From assembly GCA_016705365.1 (NCBI GenBank), contig JADIYI010000008.1:2046001-2110000 (forward strand): a DNA stretch of 64,000 nt. Reading direction: 5' to 3'. The notes below the pieces were generated by a model. That model did not search any database, was not told the origin of the DNA, and saw only the letters and a list, made by a program, of their open reading frames with translations. The position numbers and the translations under genes were made by a program. Source of the DNA: Gammaproteobacteria bacterium. GTDB taxonomy: Bacteria; Pseudomonadota; Gammaproteobacteria; Pseudomonadales; UBA5518. Positions 45,130 to 54,110 of the stretch are shown here, one piece after another. The first letter of the stretch is position 1. Each line of letters opens with the position of its first letter.

Positions 45130-46503
45130 GTGGAACACACATGGGAACCAGGCCATCTGCCCAGGCTCGAAGCCCTGAACCTGGAGCAAGGGGATGTGGC
45201 ACTCTGCGGTTCGCTTGCAGGCCAGGCCGCAACCCCTCCCGGGCTCGATCGGGAGCGTATCGCGCTCCTCGCCTCACTTCGCACCCGGGCCGACCTCGAA
45301 TGGTTGTTGCGGGGACTCCTGCTCTACCCCGGTATTCGTCACCTCGTTCTATGGGGCGATGATGAATACGCCACGGGCGAAGCGCTGCGCGTCCTGTGGC
45401 AGCAGGGTCTCGGGGAAAGTGGCCAGTTGCCGGATTCGCGCGGGCGACTGGGGGATGAACTGGACGCAGCCACGCTGGACGCGCTGCGCGCGGACGTTCA
45501 GCTGATCGATCTCCGCGGGAGGCTCCCGAACGAAGTCGCCGCCGCCGTGGAGGAGTTACCCCTGCTCGGTGCGCAGCGCGAGCCGCGCCCGCTCCCGAAC
45601 CCGCAGATTCCCCTGAGAAAGGTTTTTCATTCCCGGCAGACTACCTTCCCGATTTTTTCCGGTGACGTGGGCGACAGCTGGCTGCAACTGCTCAACCTGG
45701 CGCTGAAAATCGGAATAGAGAAGGGGGCCACGGACGGACAGCGGGTTGCCGAGACGCTGAATGCCGTCGTTACCATCGAGACACCGCAACTGGAAGACGG
45801 CAAGCCAGAGGAAAAGCGGGAGGTGTTTCCCGGCTTTTTCGACTTCAATCACGAGGACTTCGAGTGCCGCTACCCGCTGATATGCGAAAAGCGCTTGCTT
45901 GCGGGAGCCGGGGTCGAGCGACTGGAAGCCGTGATCGATCGCCTGAGGGTGTCGCCTGATACACGCGCTGGTAGCGTGATCTTCAACGACACTGGCGAGA
46001 GTTCTGCCCTGGTTTCCGCCACGTTCAATGTCGTCGAGAGCAAGCTTTTCGCCTCCTTCGTACTGGGCAGCTGCGATCTCTACAGCGACTGGCCCCTGGA
46101 ATCCACGGCGCTGGTACGGCTGCAGTTCGAGGTGGCCAGACGCCTCGGCATCGACGTCGGCAGCGCCATCTTCGTCATTCACTCCGCGTACCTCGACGCG
46201 GACGATTGGGCGCGATCGCAACGCGTGCTGGACGAGCACTTCAGGCGTCCGCTGCCCCTGCATGTGGATACCTCGGGCATCTTCCTGTTCGGGAACGACA
46301 ACGGCAAGGCGACTGCCATGCTGCTGTCCCATGACGCCAGCACGATTTTCTGGGAACAGGGCTTCGACGATCCCGAGGATCTGTCCTGGTACATCGTCGA
46401 CACCATGCCTTGGCTTCTCCCGCAGCACATCCGTTACGTGGGTCAGGAGTGCGCCTCATTGATGCGATCGATGAGGGAGAACGAGTGTTATTTGCAGGGC
46501 TGA
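45130..46503 (+). CDS. MtrA-like / thymidylate-synthase-like fusion protein
   Basis: GTG 45130 (GGGAGAG upstream) gives 457 residues. Residues ~10-145 resemble MtrA, the corrinoid-binding subunit A of methanogen methyltetrahydromethanopterin methyltransferase: DVALCGSLAG, LYPGIRHLVLWGDDE, GEALRVLWQQG and ADVQLIDLRGR align in order. I see no His equivalent to the MtrA cobalt ligand in that part. From ~190 to 430 it looks like thymidylate synthase (LGSCDLYSDWPLESTALVRL, IFVIHSAYLDADDW), but the segment where the catalytic Cys is expected reads SALVSATF, so dTMP synthesis is unlikely. Such DUF4346-type fusions lack a defined role. With MtmB- and corrinoid-protein genes downstream, a methyl-acceptor (pterin) function is a hypothesis. 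Confidence 0.68.
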   Translation: MEHTWEPGHLPRLEALNLEQGDVALCGSLAGQAATPPGLDRERIALLASLRTRADLEWLLRGLLLYPGIRHLVLWGDDEYATGEALRVLWQQGLGESGQLPDSRGRLGDELDAATLDALRADVQLIDLRGRLPNEVAAAVEELPLLGAQREPRPLPNPQIPLRKVFHSRQTTFPIFSGDVGDSWLQLLNLALKIGIEKGATDGQRVAETLNAVVTIETPQLEDGKPEEKREVFPGFFDFNHEDFECRYPLICEKRLLAGAGVERLEAVIDRLRVSPDTRAGSVIFNDTGESSALVSATFNVVESKLFASFVLGSCDLYSDWPLESTALVRLQFEVARRLGIDVGSAIFVIHSAYLDADDWARSQRVLDEHFRRPLPLHVDTSGIFLFGNDNGKATAMLLSHDASTIFWEQGFDDPEDLSWYIVDTMPWLLPQHIRYVGQECASLMRSMRENECYLQG

Positions 46504-46555
46504 CCGCCAGCCCCACGTAACGTTTGCCGATTCAGCAAGCTGAGGAACTCGAATC

Positions 46556-47911
46556 ATGGGAAAACTACTCTGGGAAGCAATACAGCGATCAACCACCGGG
46601 CCGATGATGACGGAGGAGAAGTTCGAAACCGAACTCTTCCCGACAGTGCTGGGCGATCTCCAGAAGAAGTACCGGATCGAGTTCGATCCCGATGAACCGG
46701 CCATGATCGATCCCGAGCTGGCTGACGCCATCTTCGAGGCCGGTAAGGAACTGCTGCTGGAAGTCGGATTGTTGTGCAAGGACACCCAGAGGATCATCAA
46801 GTTTAGCCAGGAGGAAATCGAGGAGGCCATCCTCACGGCGAGACACGAGGTCACCGTGGGCCACGGGCGGGAGGCAATCACGCTCTCCCCGAGGGCGCCG
46901 GGTGACCGGCAGCACCCCTATTGTTTCAACGCGGCCGGCATCATCACGACGGACACGCAACTCTACAAGCAGCACGCCATGACGGTCATGCAGGAGCCGA
47001 CCTGCGATGGTGTCATTCCGATGCCCCTGTTCGGTATCGGCGGAATGAAAAATATCGCCGGGACACCGATGCAGACGCAGGTCTGCCTCACCGAGGCGCG
47101 GATCATGAACGAGGCGGCGGCCTGGGCCGGCAAGCCCGGCCTCTTCTTCGGCATCCCCATGACCTCCACGACGCCCCACACCCTGATCAGCACCTTTGCA
47201 TCGGGTTTGTACAACCGGCACAACTGCACTCTGCCGGTGCAGATCCTGCAGGACATGCGTGTCGACTACGATCGCTTCAACCTGGCCTTTTATGCCGACC
47301 AGCTGGGCCTCGAGCCGTGGATGAGTTCCTCTCCCACCCTGTATGCCTACATCACCGGCCCCGAGCAGGGTGCCATGCAGATCATCGCCCACACCCTGGG
47401 AATGCTCGCCTACTCGGGCGGCGCCCTTACCCAGGCAATGTCTGTCACGGTGGACGGCGTTTACACGGGGAACGACGTCACCTGGTGCAACTCGGCGGCG
47501 GCCCTGGCCGCGGAGCGCAACCTGAAGCTGCCCTGGGTATGCTTCGGGGGCACGGACAGCGAGACGCTGCCCCTGTGTGACGAGCACTGGTATGGCGTGG
47601 CCGTCGCCGCGATCATTGCCTGCATTTCGGGGATGGAAGGCACTTGGTTGTCCGGAGGTCACACCGGCATCGAGGCCCGCTGGGTCGGTGAGGTCTCCCG
47701 GGCGGCGGCGGGACTCACGCCCAAGGAGGGCGTCGAAATCATAAAACGGATCAACGCCCTGGAGCGGGCGCCTGCGCCTCCCCCGGTCCCGCTGGGCGAG
47801 CTCTACGACCTGAATACGATGCGACCGAATCAGCTGTTCCTCGACCACTACCGGAAGTTCACCAGGATATTCCGGGACCTGGGTCTCGATTACCCAACCT
47901 GGCACTACTAG
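46556..47911 (+). CDS. MtmB-family corrinoid methyltransferase without pyrrolysine codon
   Basis: 451 residues, close to the 458 of methanogen monomethylamine methyltransferase MtmB. Co-linear landmarks: an N-terminal ELFPTVLGDLQKKYRIEFD, AGKELLLEVGLLCKDTQRII, EARIMNEAAAWAGKPGLFFG, and the C-terminal GMEGTWLSGGHTGIEARWVG then GEVSRAAAGLTPKEG. MtmB moves the methyl of monomethylamine to a corrinoid protein and reads an amber codon as pyrrolysine. Here the frame has no internal TAG and so uses only standard residues, meaning substrate chemistry must differ. GAGGAA precedes the ATG. It lies between the MtrA/TS-like gene and a corrinoid protein. Confidence 0.8.
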   Translation: MGKLLWEAIQRSTTGPMMTEEKFETELFPTVLGDLQKKYRIEFDPDEPAMIDPELADAIFEAGKELLLEVGLLCKDTQRIIKFSQEEIEEAILTARHEVTVGHGREAITLSPRAPGDRQHPYCFNAAGIITTDTQLYKQHAMTVMQEPTCDGVIPMPLFGIGGMKNIAGTPMQTQVCLTEARIMNEAAAWAGKPGLFFGIPMTSTTPHTLISTFASGLYNRHNCTLPVQILQDMRVDYDRFNLAFYADQLGLEPWMSSSPTLYAYITGPEQGAMQIIAHTLGMLAYSGGALTQAMSVTVDGVYTGNDVTWCNSAAALAAERNLKLPWVCFGGTDSETLPLCDEHWYGVAVAAIIACISGMEGTWLSGGHTGIEARWVGEVSRAAAGLTPKEGVEIIKRINALERAPAPPPVPLGELYDLNTMRPNQLFLDHYRKFTRIFRDLGLDYPTWHY

Positions 47912-47955
47912 ATCGCGGCCCACACCTTGTGACCAACCCTTCAGGAGAAAACGAC

Positions 47956-48594
47956 ATGGCGACAATTGCGGATCTGCGGCAGCTTGTAAGCGAGACAAAG
48001 CCGGAACAAGCGGCGGCCATGACCGCGGAACTGCTCGCGGCCGGGCTGGACCCGATGGCCATTCTGGAGGAGGGTGTGATGAGCGGACTCAGCGACGTGG
48101 GGGATCGCTTCGCGGCCAAGAAAGCAATCGTCCTCGACCTGGTGCGCGCCGGTGTTACGGCCAAGGCCTGCATTCCCCTGATCCAGAAAGCCTTCCCGGA
48201 GGGCAAGGGCATGAAGGTGAACAAGAAAATCGTATTGGGAACCATGCTCAGCCAGCACAATATCGGCAAGAACCTGGTCAGCACCCTGCTGTCCATCGGC
48301 GGCTTCGAGGTCATCGACATCGGGGAGAAGAACAGCCCGCTGGACTTCTACAAGAAAGCCGAAAGCGTCGGCGCGGACATGATTGCCGTGTCGGTGGTTT
48401 TCGCTCCGGCGATGGAGAAGTTCAGCGAGTTGATCAGCCTGTTGTCGGAAATGAACGTGCGCGACAAGTATCCCGTCATTGTCGGCGGCGCGGTGACGAC
48501 GCGGGCGTGGGCCGAAGCGCAGGGGGCCGACGGCTGGGGCGCGCAGGCGAAGGACGGCGTGGAGTTGGCCAGGAAACTGCTCAAGATCAGCTAG
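47956..48594 (+). CDS. MtmC/MttC-like corrinoid (B12-binding) protein
   Basis: 212 residues, preceded by AGGAG. N-terminal helical cap (~1-85), then the B12 domain. The cobalt-binding motif, D-x-H-x-x-G in the family, reads SQHNIG at residues 99-104: His101 is kept but Asp is Ser. Also visible are DMIAVSVVFAPAMEKF (the S-x-L region as S-V-V) and YPVIVGGAVTT. It should carry the methyl group as methyl-cobamide between the MtmB-like protein and an acceptor. No reductive activase (RamA/RACE) is in the window. Confidence 0.88.
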   Translation: MATIADLRQLVSETKPEQAAAMTAELLAAGLDPMAILEEGVMSGLSDVGDRFAAKKAIVLDLVRAGVTAKACIPLIQKAFPEGKGMKVNKKIVLGTMLSQHNIGKNLVSTLLSIGGFEVIDIGEKNSPLDFYKKAESVGADMIAVSVVFAPAMEKFSELISLLSEMNVRDKYPVIVGGAVTTRAWAEAQGADGWGAQAKDGVELARKLLKIS

Positions 48595-48676
48595 TCGGAC
48601 CTGGCCGGGCGTGCAGATCGAGATGTCCAGTTACCAGGCATTTCCGCTTGTCAGCCGAACTTCAGCGACCGGCCAA

Positions 48677-49546
48677 TCAGTGCCTCGTGCCAGACGCACG
48701 CACACGGTTCTCGATGGCGCCGATGCCGTCAATTTCGCAGCGCACCACGTCCCCGGGTTGCAGAAATGTCGGGGGATGCATCGCTACGCCCACGCCCTCG
48801 GGTGTGCCGGTGGCAATCAGGTCGCCGGGTTCGAGCGTAAAGGCGGTGGACAGGTAGGAAATCTGGTTGGCGATACCGTGAATCATCCCGGAGGTGTTGC
48901 TCGATTGGCGCAGTTCGCCATTGACCAGGCAGCGCAAGTCCAGGTTTTGCGGATCGCCGAGTTCATCCGCGGTGACGATCCAGGGACCAATCGGTCCATG
49001 AGTATCGAATGATTTGCCCATCGTGAAGGTGGGGGAGTGCATCTGCCAGTCCCTGGCGGACACATCATTGGCGACGAAATATCCGAATACCTGCCGTAGC
49101 GCATCGTCTACGCTGATGCCCTTGGCCGCGGTGCCGATCACCAGGCCCAGTTCCACTTCGTAGTCGAGCATTTCCGTGACGCCGGGATCGATTTCGTCGA
49201 AAGGCCCCGAGATACAGGTGGTCTGCTTGTTGAACCAGACCTGGTGACCCTGCCGGGCAATGCCGAGTTTCCCTGCCTCATCAGCATGCTTGCCGTAATT
49301 CATGCCGATGGCCAGGTATTTCCCGGGCCTGGCGACCGGCGCCAGCAGACGGATATCCCGGAGGGCATGTTGCGGGCTGGTTCTGGCCACTGTTTGCGCT
49401 ATCGCGGCCAGCGCTGTTGCGCCGCCCGCGATGATGTCCATCATCCCGGAATAGGGCGATCCCGCGGCGGCGAGATCCACCACACCTGCGCCGACAACCA
49501 CGCCGCAGCGCGGGCCTGCACCCGCCTCGAATCGTACCAGTTTCAT
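48677..49546 (-). CDS. Fumarylacetoacetate hydrolase-family protein
   Basis: ATG 49546 with GGAGG eight bases upstream gives 289 residues. Family marks: YLAIGMNYGKHADEAGK, LDYEVELGLVIGTAAKG with the Glu metal ligands, and VANDVSARDWQMHSPTF with Asp; the C-terminus is DLIATGTPEGVGVAM. Members cleave or decarboxylate 2-oxo acids (for example 2-hydroxyhepta-dienedioate isomerase, acylpyruvate hydrolase). Exact reaction not readable. It is transcribed toward the corrinoid locus. Confidence 0.9.
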   Translation of the reverse strand: MKLVRFEAGAGPRCGVVVGAGVVDLAAAGSPYSGMMDIIAGGATALAAIAQTVARTSPQHALRDIRLLAPVARPGKYLAIGMNYGKHADEAGKLGIARQGHQVWFNKQTTCISGPFDEIDPGVTEMLDYEVELGLVIGTAAKGISVDDALRQVFGYFVANDVSARDWQMHSPTFTMGKSFDTHGPIGPWIVTADELGDPQNLDLRCLVNGELRQSSNTSGMIHGIANQISYLSTAFTLEPGDLIATGTPEGVGVAMHPPTFLQPGDVVRCEIDGIGAIENRVRASGTRH

Positions 49547-49624
49547 TTCAAGCGCCTCCGGGCAGACTTCAGTCGGGCTCAATGCCCTGGATTCACGGTC
49601 GAAACCAGGCGCGGTCGCTGCGGA

Positions 49625-49792
49625 TCACGCTGCGTCGCTGCCAAGTGGAACGATGCGCGCATTGATTTCGAACACGGAGTTCAATACGCGTACGTGGCGC
49701 TCGACGCGCGGAAACAGGCGGAACAAGTGCGGCGAGAACGTGACGGCTTCGCCAAAGGCATAGTGCGCCCGGTACTGGATCTGCAGTCTCAT
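49625..49792 (-). pseudogene. Transglutaminase-like N-terminal fragment
   Basis: ATG 49792 opens MRLQIQYRAHYAFGEAVTFS and ends GSDAA at a stop after 55 residues. This matches the start of bacterial transglutaminase-like proteins (M-R-L-x-I-x-H-x-T-x-Y-x-Y...). The catalytic Cys-His-Asp domain is missing, so it is a remnant. Confidence 0.5.
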
Positions 49793-49845
49793 AAGCAATC
49801 CTTTGCCATGATGGCATTACGGCGCGTGCAACGGTCCGGCATTCC

Positions 49846-50775
49846 TCAGGGCCGCGCGGCCTTGACGAGTTCCGGATGCCGCGTCGCGACCATGCGCTGC
49901 ACACCGTCGCGCCAGCTTACCTGGCACGGTCCCGCCAGTTCGCGGCGGCGCGTCGTGTCGAGGCGGAACTGCGTGATGCCGTCGGCCGACTCGCGGAAGC
50001 GCACCGTGCGTCCACCCAGTTGGGCCAGGTACTCCGACAGTTCACGCACATCGACCGCTTCGTCGCCGCCCCAGTTGGTGATCGTCGCGGGCACCGCCGC
50101 GGCGGCAAGCAGTGCCGGTGTCTGCGCGAAAATATCGTCTTCGTGGATCGGGCTCGCGATCGGTGCGCGTCCGGGCACCAGCGCGATCGGCTGATCAGCG
50201 AGGATCATCTCGAGCAGGATTGCGGGGAGCCCGCCGTTGTCGCCATAAGCGGCGTTCATGCGCGCGATGACGGTGGGGAGCCCATAGGCCCCCGCGGCAA
50301 AGCGGGCGACCGCCTCCTGCGCGATCTTCGAGACGCAGTATGTTGGCGAATAAGGCTGGTGGCTGACGCCCAGCGGGTCCGTCTCCCGTACCGCATGGTG
50401 CGGATCGGCCGGTGGCGCGTAAACGCCGCAGGTGGACATCACCAGGCAGGCACGTGCCGAGCGGAAGCGGCGCATCAGGTGGCCGGTGCCCTCGGCGTTG
50501 GTGCGCAAGGTGGCATCGTAGTCGAGCCCGGGCGGAATCTGCGCCGCAAGATGCAGCACGTAGTCGAAATGCTCCGGGAGCCCGCTCCAGTCGGGTGCGG
50601 CGAGATCGACCGCGCGCGTCGTGATGCCGGTCTGTTCCACCCGATCGCGCGCAGCCGCATCACCGAAGCGTGCGATGCCCCAGACCTCGTTGTCGCGCGC
50701 GAGGCGCGCGGCCAGCGGGAACGCGATCTGGCCAGCCGGGCCGGTGACGAGTATCCGGCAGTCTTTGATAGACAT
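49846..50775 (-). CDS. NAD-dependent epimerase/dehydratase (extended SDR)
   Basis: 309 residues. The cofactor motif is TGPAGQIAFPLAARL (Gly-rich, with one Gly replaced by Pro/Ala), the active site shows MSTCGVYAPP and YSPTYCVSK. The pattern is that of NAD-dependent sugar epimerases or reductases. It probably changes a sugar nucleotide or a related hydroxyl; the substrate is not known. Downstream lies a transglutaminase fragment, upstream FkbM on the same strand. Confidence 0.87.
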   Translation of the reverse strand: MSIKDCRILVTGPAGQIAFPLAARLARDNEVWGIARFGDAAARDRVEQTGITTRAVDLAAPDWSGLPEHFDYVLHLAAQIPPGLDYDATLRTNAEGTGHLMRRFRSARACLVMSTCGVYAPPADPHHAVRETDPLGVSHQPYSPTYCVSKIAQEAVARFAAGAYGLPTVIARMNAAYGDNGGLPAILLEMILADQPIALVPGRAPIASPIHEDDIFAQTPALLAAAAVPATITNWGGDEAVDVRELSEYLAQLGGRTVRFRESADGITQFRLDTTRRRELAGPCQVSWRDGVQRMVATRHPELVKAARP

Positions 50776-50836
50776 CGTTTGTTTCCTTGGAGGAGTTCCA
50801 CCCCGTCACGGGGCGCTGTGCAGCGTGAGCCTGCTT

Positions 50837-51736
50837 CTAGAGGCGCGCCATGATTTTCGCAATGCGGTGCCGCAGGCGTCGCAACCTGAGGAGGTCCTGC
50901 AGCGAGGCGCGACGCTCGAGCGCGCCAATCTGCGCCAGCACAAGTTCGCACTGCTCGGCCTCCAGATCGATCCTGCCGCTTGCTTCGCGCAACAGAACCC
51001 GCGCGATATCGGTGCGCTCGTGGGCGAGGTATATGCACATCGCCCGGATCAGCTTGCGTGGGGTCAGGCCGGCCAGCGACGCCATCTGTTCGGGACTGCG
51101 CAAATACAGGGCATCGGCAAATACCAGCTGCCCCCGGCCGCGCCCGCTGTCGCTGCGCATCCAGGTCTGTGGTTTCAGATCGAACAGTTCGAAACCGTGT
51201 GCCCGGACGAAGTTGTCGACATCGCTGAACAGCGGCTGGTCCTGGTAAATCGGAGAAAACGCCACCTCTATCTGCATGCCCACGGTGCGCTCCAGGGTCA
51301 CCGTGCTGCCCTGGAGAATGGGGAGCTCGCAACCCTGCGTATCCATCTTGATGAAGTCGATATCGTCGATCGCGTGCAGGGCAAGCTGGCTGTCCAGCGT
51401 ATCCGTGCTCATCTGCACCGTGCGGGTGATCTCGAAGCGCTCCGGCTTCGGAAAGCGCGCGAGAAATCCGCTGTTCGGCAAATACACCGATGAGACACGC
51501 TGTTTCTGGCAGAGATGGAAGTCGATGGTCGCGACCGAGTCGAAAAGTGCCGAGTTCAGCACCACCAGTTGCGGTGCGCTGGTCGATTTCAGACGCTCGA
51601 ATTCGCGCGGGTCGGGCTCGAACAGAATGCCCTGGTATTCATTGGTGAATTTTGCCCAGCGCGCATCTATACCTCCGCTTGCTCCTATATCGACGATCCG
51701 CAGGCGGTTGTCTCTCAACAGCTTGTCTATACGCAT
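50837..51736 (-). CDS. FkbM-family methyltransferase
   Basis: ATG 51736 (GGAGACCAGGA upstream) gives 299 residues. SAM binding: LRIVDIGASGGIDARWAKF; acidic loop FEPDPREFERL; and the FkbM core DDIDFIKMDTQGCELPILQG with VEVAF-like MQIEVAFSP. FkbM proteins methylate hydroxyls of sugars or macrolides. It lies 61 nt upstream of the epimerase gene on the same strand, so a shared glycan or metabolite is plausible. Confidence 0.9.
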   Translation of the reverse strand: MRIDKLLRDNRLRIVDIGASGGIDARWAKFTNEYQGILFEPDPREFERLKSTSAPQLVVLNSALFDSVATIDFHLCQKQRVSSVYLPNSGFLARFPKPERFEITRTVQMSTDTLDSQLALHAIDDIDFIKMDTQGCELPILQGSTVTLERTVGMQIEVAFSPIYQDQPLFSDVDNFVRAHGFELFDLKPQTWMRSDSGRGRGQLVFADALYLRSPEQMASLAGLTPRKLIRAMCIYLAHERTDIARVLLREASGRIDLEAEQCELVLAQIGALERRASLQDLLRLRRLRHRIAKIMARL

Positions 51737-51971
51737 TCCTGGTCTCCGGGAGGTGCTCGGGCGCCGAGCACGAGTCAATTTTCACTTACTTGCGTGGTGA
51801 AGGGAACCTTGCTGTTTCCTGCCATGCGTCTGGCGGCAGCACGCAGTCATACCGGCACGGTCGCCGGCCAGCGGTTTTTTGTCCGGATTTGCAACGCAGT
51901 TATCGAAATCGGTTGCTTGTCCGCCGTCGCTGGTGATTGCACCGCGCTAGGATTCACAGCAGCACCATCGC

Positions 51972-53819
51972 TTGGCGAAAGAGGCTGTCAGACCTTTGTT
52001 TCACCGCATCCGCGACATCACGCCGGCGCACTCGGACAACCTGTCCGGTGATGACGACGAGGGCGCGGTGACGAGCTGCGCCGACCTGGTCGTGAGCTAT
52101 CTCGGCATGCTCGGCGTGCCGTACGTGTTCGGTGTGCCCGGTGGCAACATCGATCCGCTGTGCTGCGCGCTGGCAAAACACCAGCAGCGCAGCGGCGTGC
52201 GCTGGATCCTCACACGTTCCGAATCGGGTGCGGGATTCATGGCCGCCGGCTTCGCGCGTGAAAGCGGCATGATCGGTGTCTGCAGCGCGACCTCTGGCCC
52301 AGGGTGCACCAACCTGCTGACGCCGGTGAGCAACGCCTATGTGGATGGCATACCGCTGCTGGTTGTGACCGGCCAGAACAGCACCACCACCTTCGGGCGC
52401 GGCGCGATGCAGGAAGCCAGTGCGACGGGCGTCGATGCGATGCTGATGTTCAGGGCCTGTACCCGCTACAACGCCCTGGTGACGCATCCCGATCAGCTCG
52501 AACACAATCTGCTTGCCGCGCTCAGCAGCGCGACCGGGCCGACGCCCGGTCCGGTGCACATCAGTCTGCCGCAGGATATCTTTGGCCGCACCGTGGGCGC
52601 GCGGCGCAGGCCGGTATCACGCTATGCGTTTTTCGGCCAGGAGATCACCCCGGACAGGATGCTGCTGCATCGCCTCGGCATACTGTTGCGCGGCTGCCGG
52701 CGCGGCGTCGTGGTGGTCGGCGAGGGTTGTATCAATGCGATGGAGGAAATTCTCTGCTTCGCGGAGCGGCGCCAATGGCCGATCGTCACCACGCCCATGG
52801 GGCGCGGCTGGATGTCCGCCGACCACCCGTTGTACCGCGGCGTATTCGGTACCGCGGGCCATGAATCCGCCCGCAAGACGCTGAGCGCCGAAGAAGCCGA
52901 CATCATCCTGGTCGTGTGCGCCAATCTCGATGAAAACGCCACCTGCGGCTGGGACGGCAGCACGATCCTTTCGCAGCGGCTGCTGCACATCAACAACAAC
53001 CCCGAGCACCTCGCCAGGTCATATATGGCTCGAATGAACCTGTGGGGCAGTCCGCGCATCGTCTTCAGGTATCTCAACCAGCAGGACGAAGAGCATCGGC
53101 CGGAGCCCGGCAAAGCGGATGGCGGTGCGCTCCCCGCGTTGCGCGACGCACGGCAATTGCCAAAACACATCAGCCTGCTGCACGTCGAGGACTGTGGCCG
53201 CGATTGTGTTCCGATCAATCCGCGCCGGCTGTTCTGGAGTCTCAGCCAGAAGGTTCCGCCCGGGACCCGCCTCTATGCCGACGCAGGCAATGCGTTTTTC
53301 TGGGCGACGCATTACTGGCACCCGCGCGCCGGGCGCCTGATCGATGTCAACCAGATGCCGATCTCGATGGGTTTTGCGCCGATGGGCTGGGCCATAGGCG
53401 CATCCATCGGCGGCAAGCTCGCCAACCCGAAATTTCCCGTGCTGTGCATCACCGGTGACGGGAGCTATCTCATGAGCGCCCAGGAAATCAGTGTTGCCAG
53501 GCAACTCGGCATCAACGTGGTCATCCTGGTGCTGAACAATGGTGTGCTGGGCACGGTGATGCACGGGCAACGCATGCGCGGGCTGGAGAACACGGCCAAC
53601 GAGTTGCCGCGGACCGATTTCGCCATGATCGCGCGGGCGATGGATATCGAGGCCTACCGCATCGCCACCATTGACGAACTCGAGGCGCTGGGCATCGAAA
53701 GCCTGTTCCGGCGCAGCGGTCCGTTGCTGCTGGACGTGCTGGTGGACGGCGACATTGCACCCCCCATCGGGCAGCGCGTCAAAAACCTGGAGCAGGGGAG
53801 AGCGCCCGGTCAGCGATAG
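51972..53819 (+). CDS. Thiamine-diphosphate enzyme, acetolactate-synthase-like
   Basis: Up to 615 residues from TTG 51972; GTG 52068 (583 residues) would start exactly where related enzymes do (TSCADLVVSYLGMLG), so the true start is open. N-terminal PYR domain with FGVPGGNIDPL and catalytic Glu in TRSESGAGFMAAGFARE; the C-terminal ThDP motif is CITGDGSYLMSAQEISVARQ ending LVLNN. A central domain with FAD-type spacing is present. The family includes acetolactate synthase, benzoylformate decarboxylase and 2-hydroxyacyl lyase types; the substrate is not readable. Confidence 0.87.
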   Translation: MAKEAVRPLFHRIRDITPAHSDNLSGDDDEGAVTSCADLVVSYLGMLGVPYVFGVPGGNIDPLCCALAKHQQRSGVRWILTRSESGAGFMAAGFARESGMIGVCSATSGPGCTNLLTPVSNAYVDGIPLLVVTGQNSTTTFGRGAMQEASATGVDAMLMFRACTRYNALVTHPDQLEHNLLAALSSATGPTPGPVHISLPQDIFGRTVGARRRPVSRYAFFGQEITPDRMLLHRLGILLRGCRRGVVVVGEGCINAMEEILCFAERRQWPIVTTPMGRGWMSADHPLYRGVFGTAGHESARKTLSAEEADIILVVCANLDENATCGWDGSTILSQRLLHINNNPEHLARSYMARMNLWGSPRIVFRYLNQQDEEHRPEPGKADGGALPALRDARQLPKHISLLHVEDCGRDCVPINPRRLFWSLSQKVPPGTRLYADAGNAFFWATHYWHPRAGRLIDVNQMPISMGFAPMGWAIGASIGGKLANPKFPVLCITGDGSYLMSAQEISVARQLGINVVILVLNNGVLGTVMHGQRMRGLENTANELPRTDFAMIARAMDIEAYRIATIDELEALGIESLFRRSGPLLLDVLVDGDIAPPIGQRVKNLEQGRAPGQR

Positions 53820-53904
53820 CAGCGGGAATGCCCATGCCATTCCGTTGTCGGGCCGGACGCTGGCCACAACGCATGAACCCGGCCGATCCGGTTGCCGCGT
53901 CGTG

Positions 53905-54110
53905 TCAGCCGACTATCACGAAATCGCTTGCCGCAAGTGTCGGGTGCGTTGTCGTGCCGATGAGCGCGAACTGGATGGCGCTCGCCTCGCCGTTGCCGTT
54001 CTTCTGCGCCGGCTCTCCGCACAATAGCTCGACAAAACTGCCCGCGGGCAGCCAGGCGCCGGTCACGATGCCGAAGGGCGCCCGAGGAAGCGTGAATTCG
54101 GTCCCTGGAT
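53905..54110 (-). other. Possible C-terminal coding remnant
   Basis: A minus-strand frame reads GTEFTLPRAPFGIVTGAWLP, AGSFVELLCGEPAQ and HPTLAASDFVIVG to a stop at 53905. It has protein-like character but I recognise no family and no good start. It borders the indolepyruvate oxidoreductase relic, so the region is probably gene debris. Confidence 0.25.

Noticed and set aside
46556..47911. Possible in-frame amber codon for pyrrolysine in the MtmB-like gene
   Set aside because: Frame is continuous with sense codons; no TAG inside.
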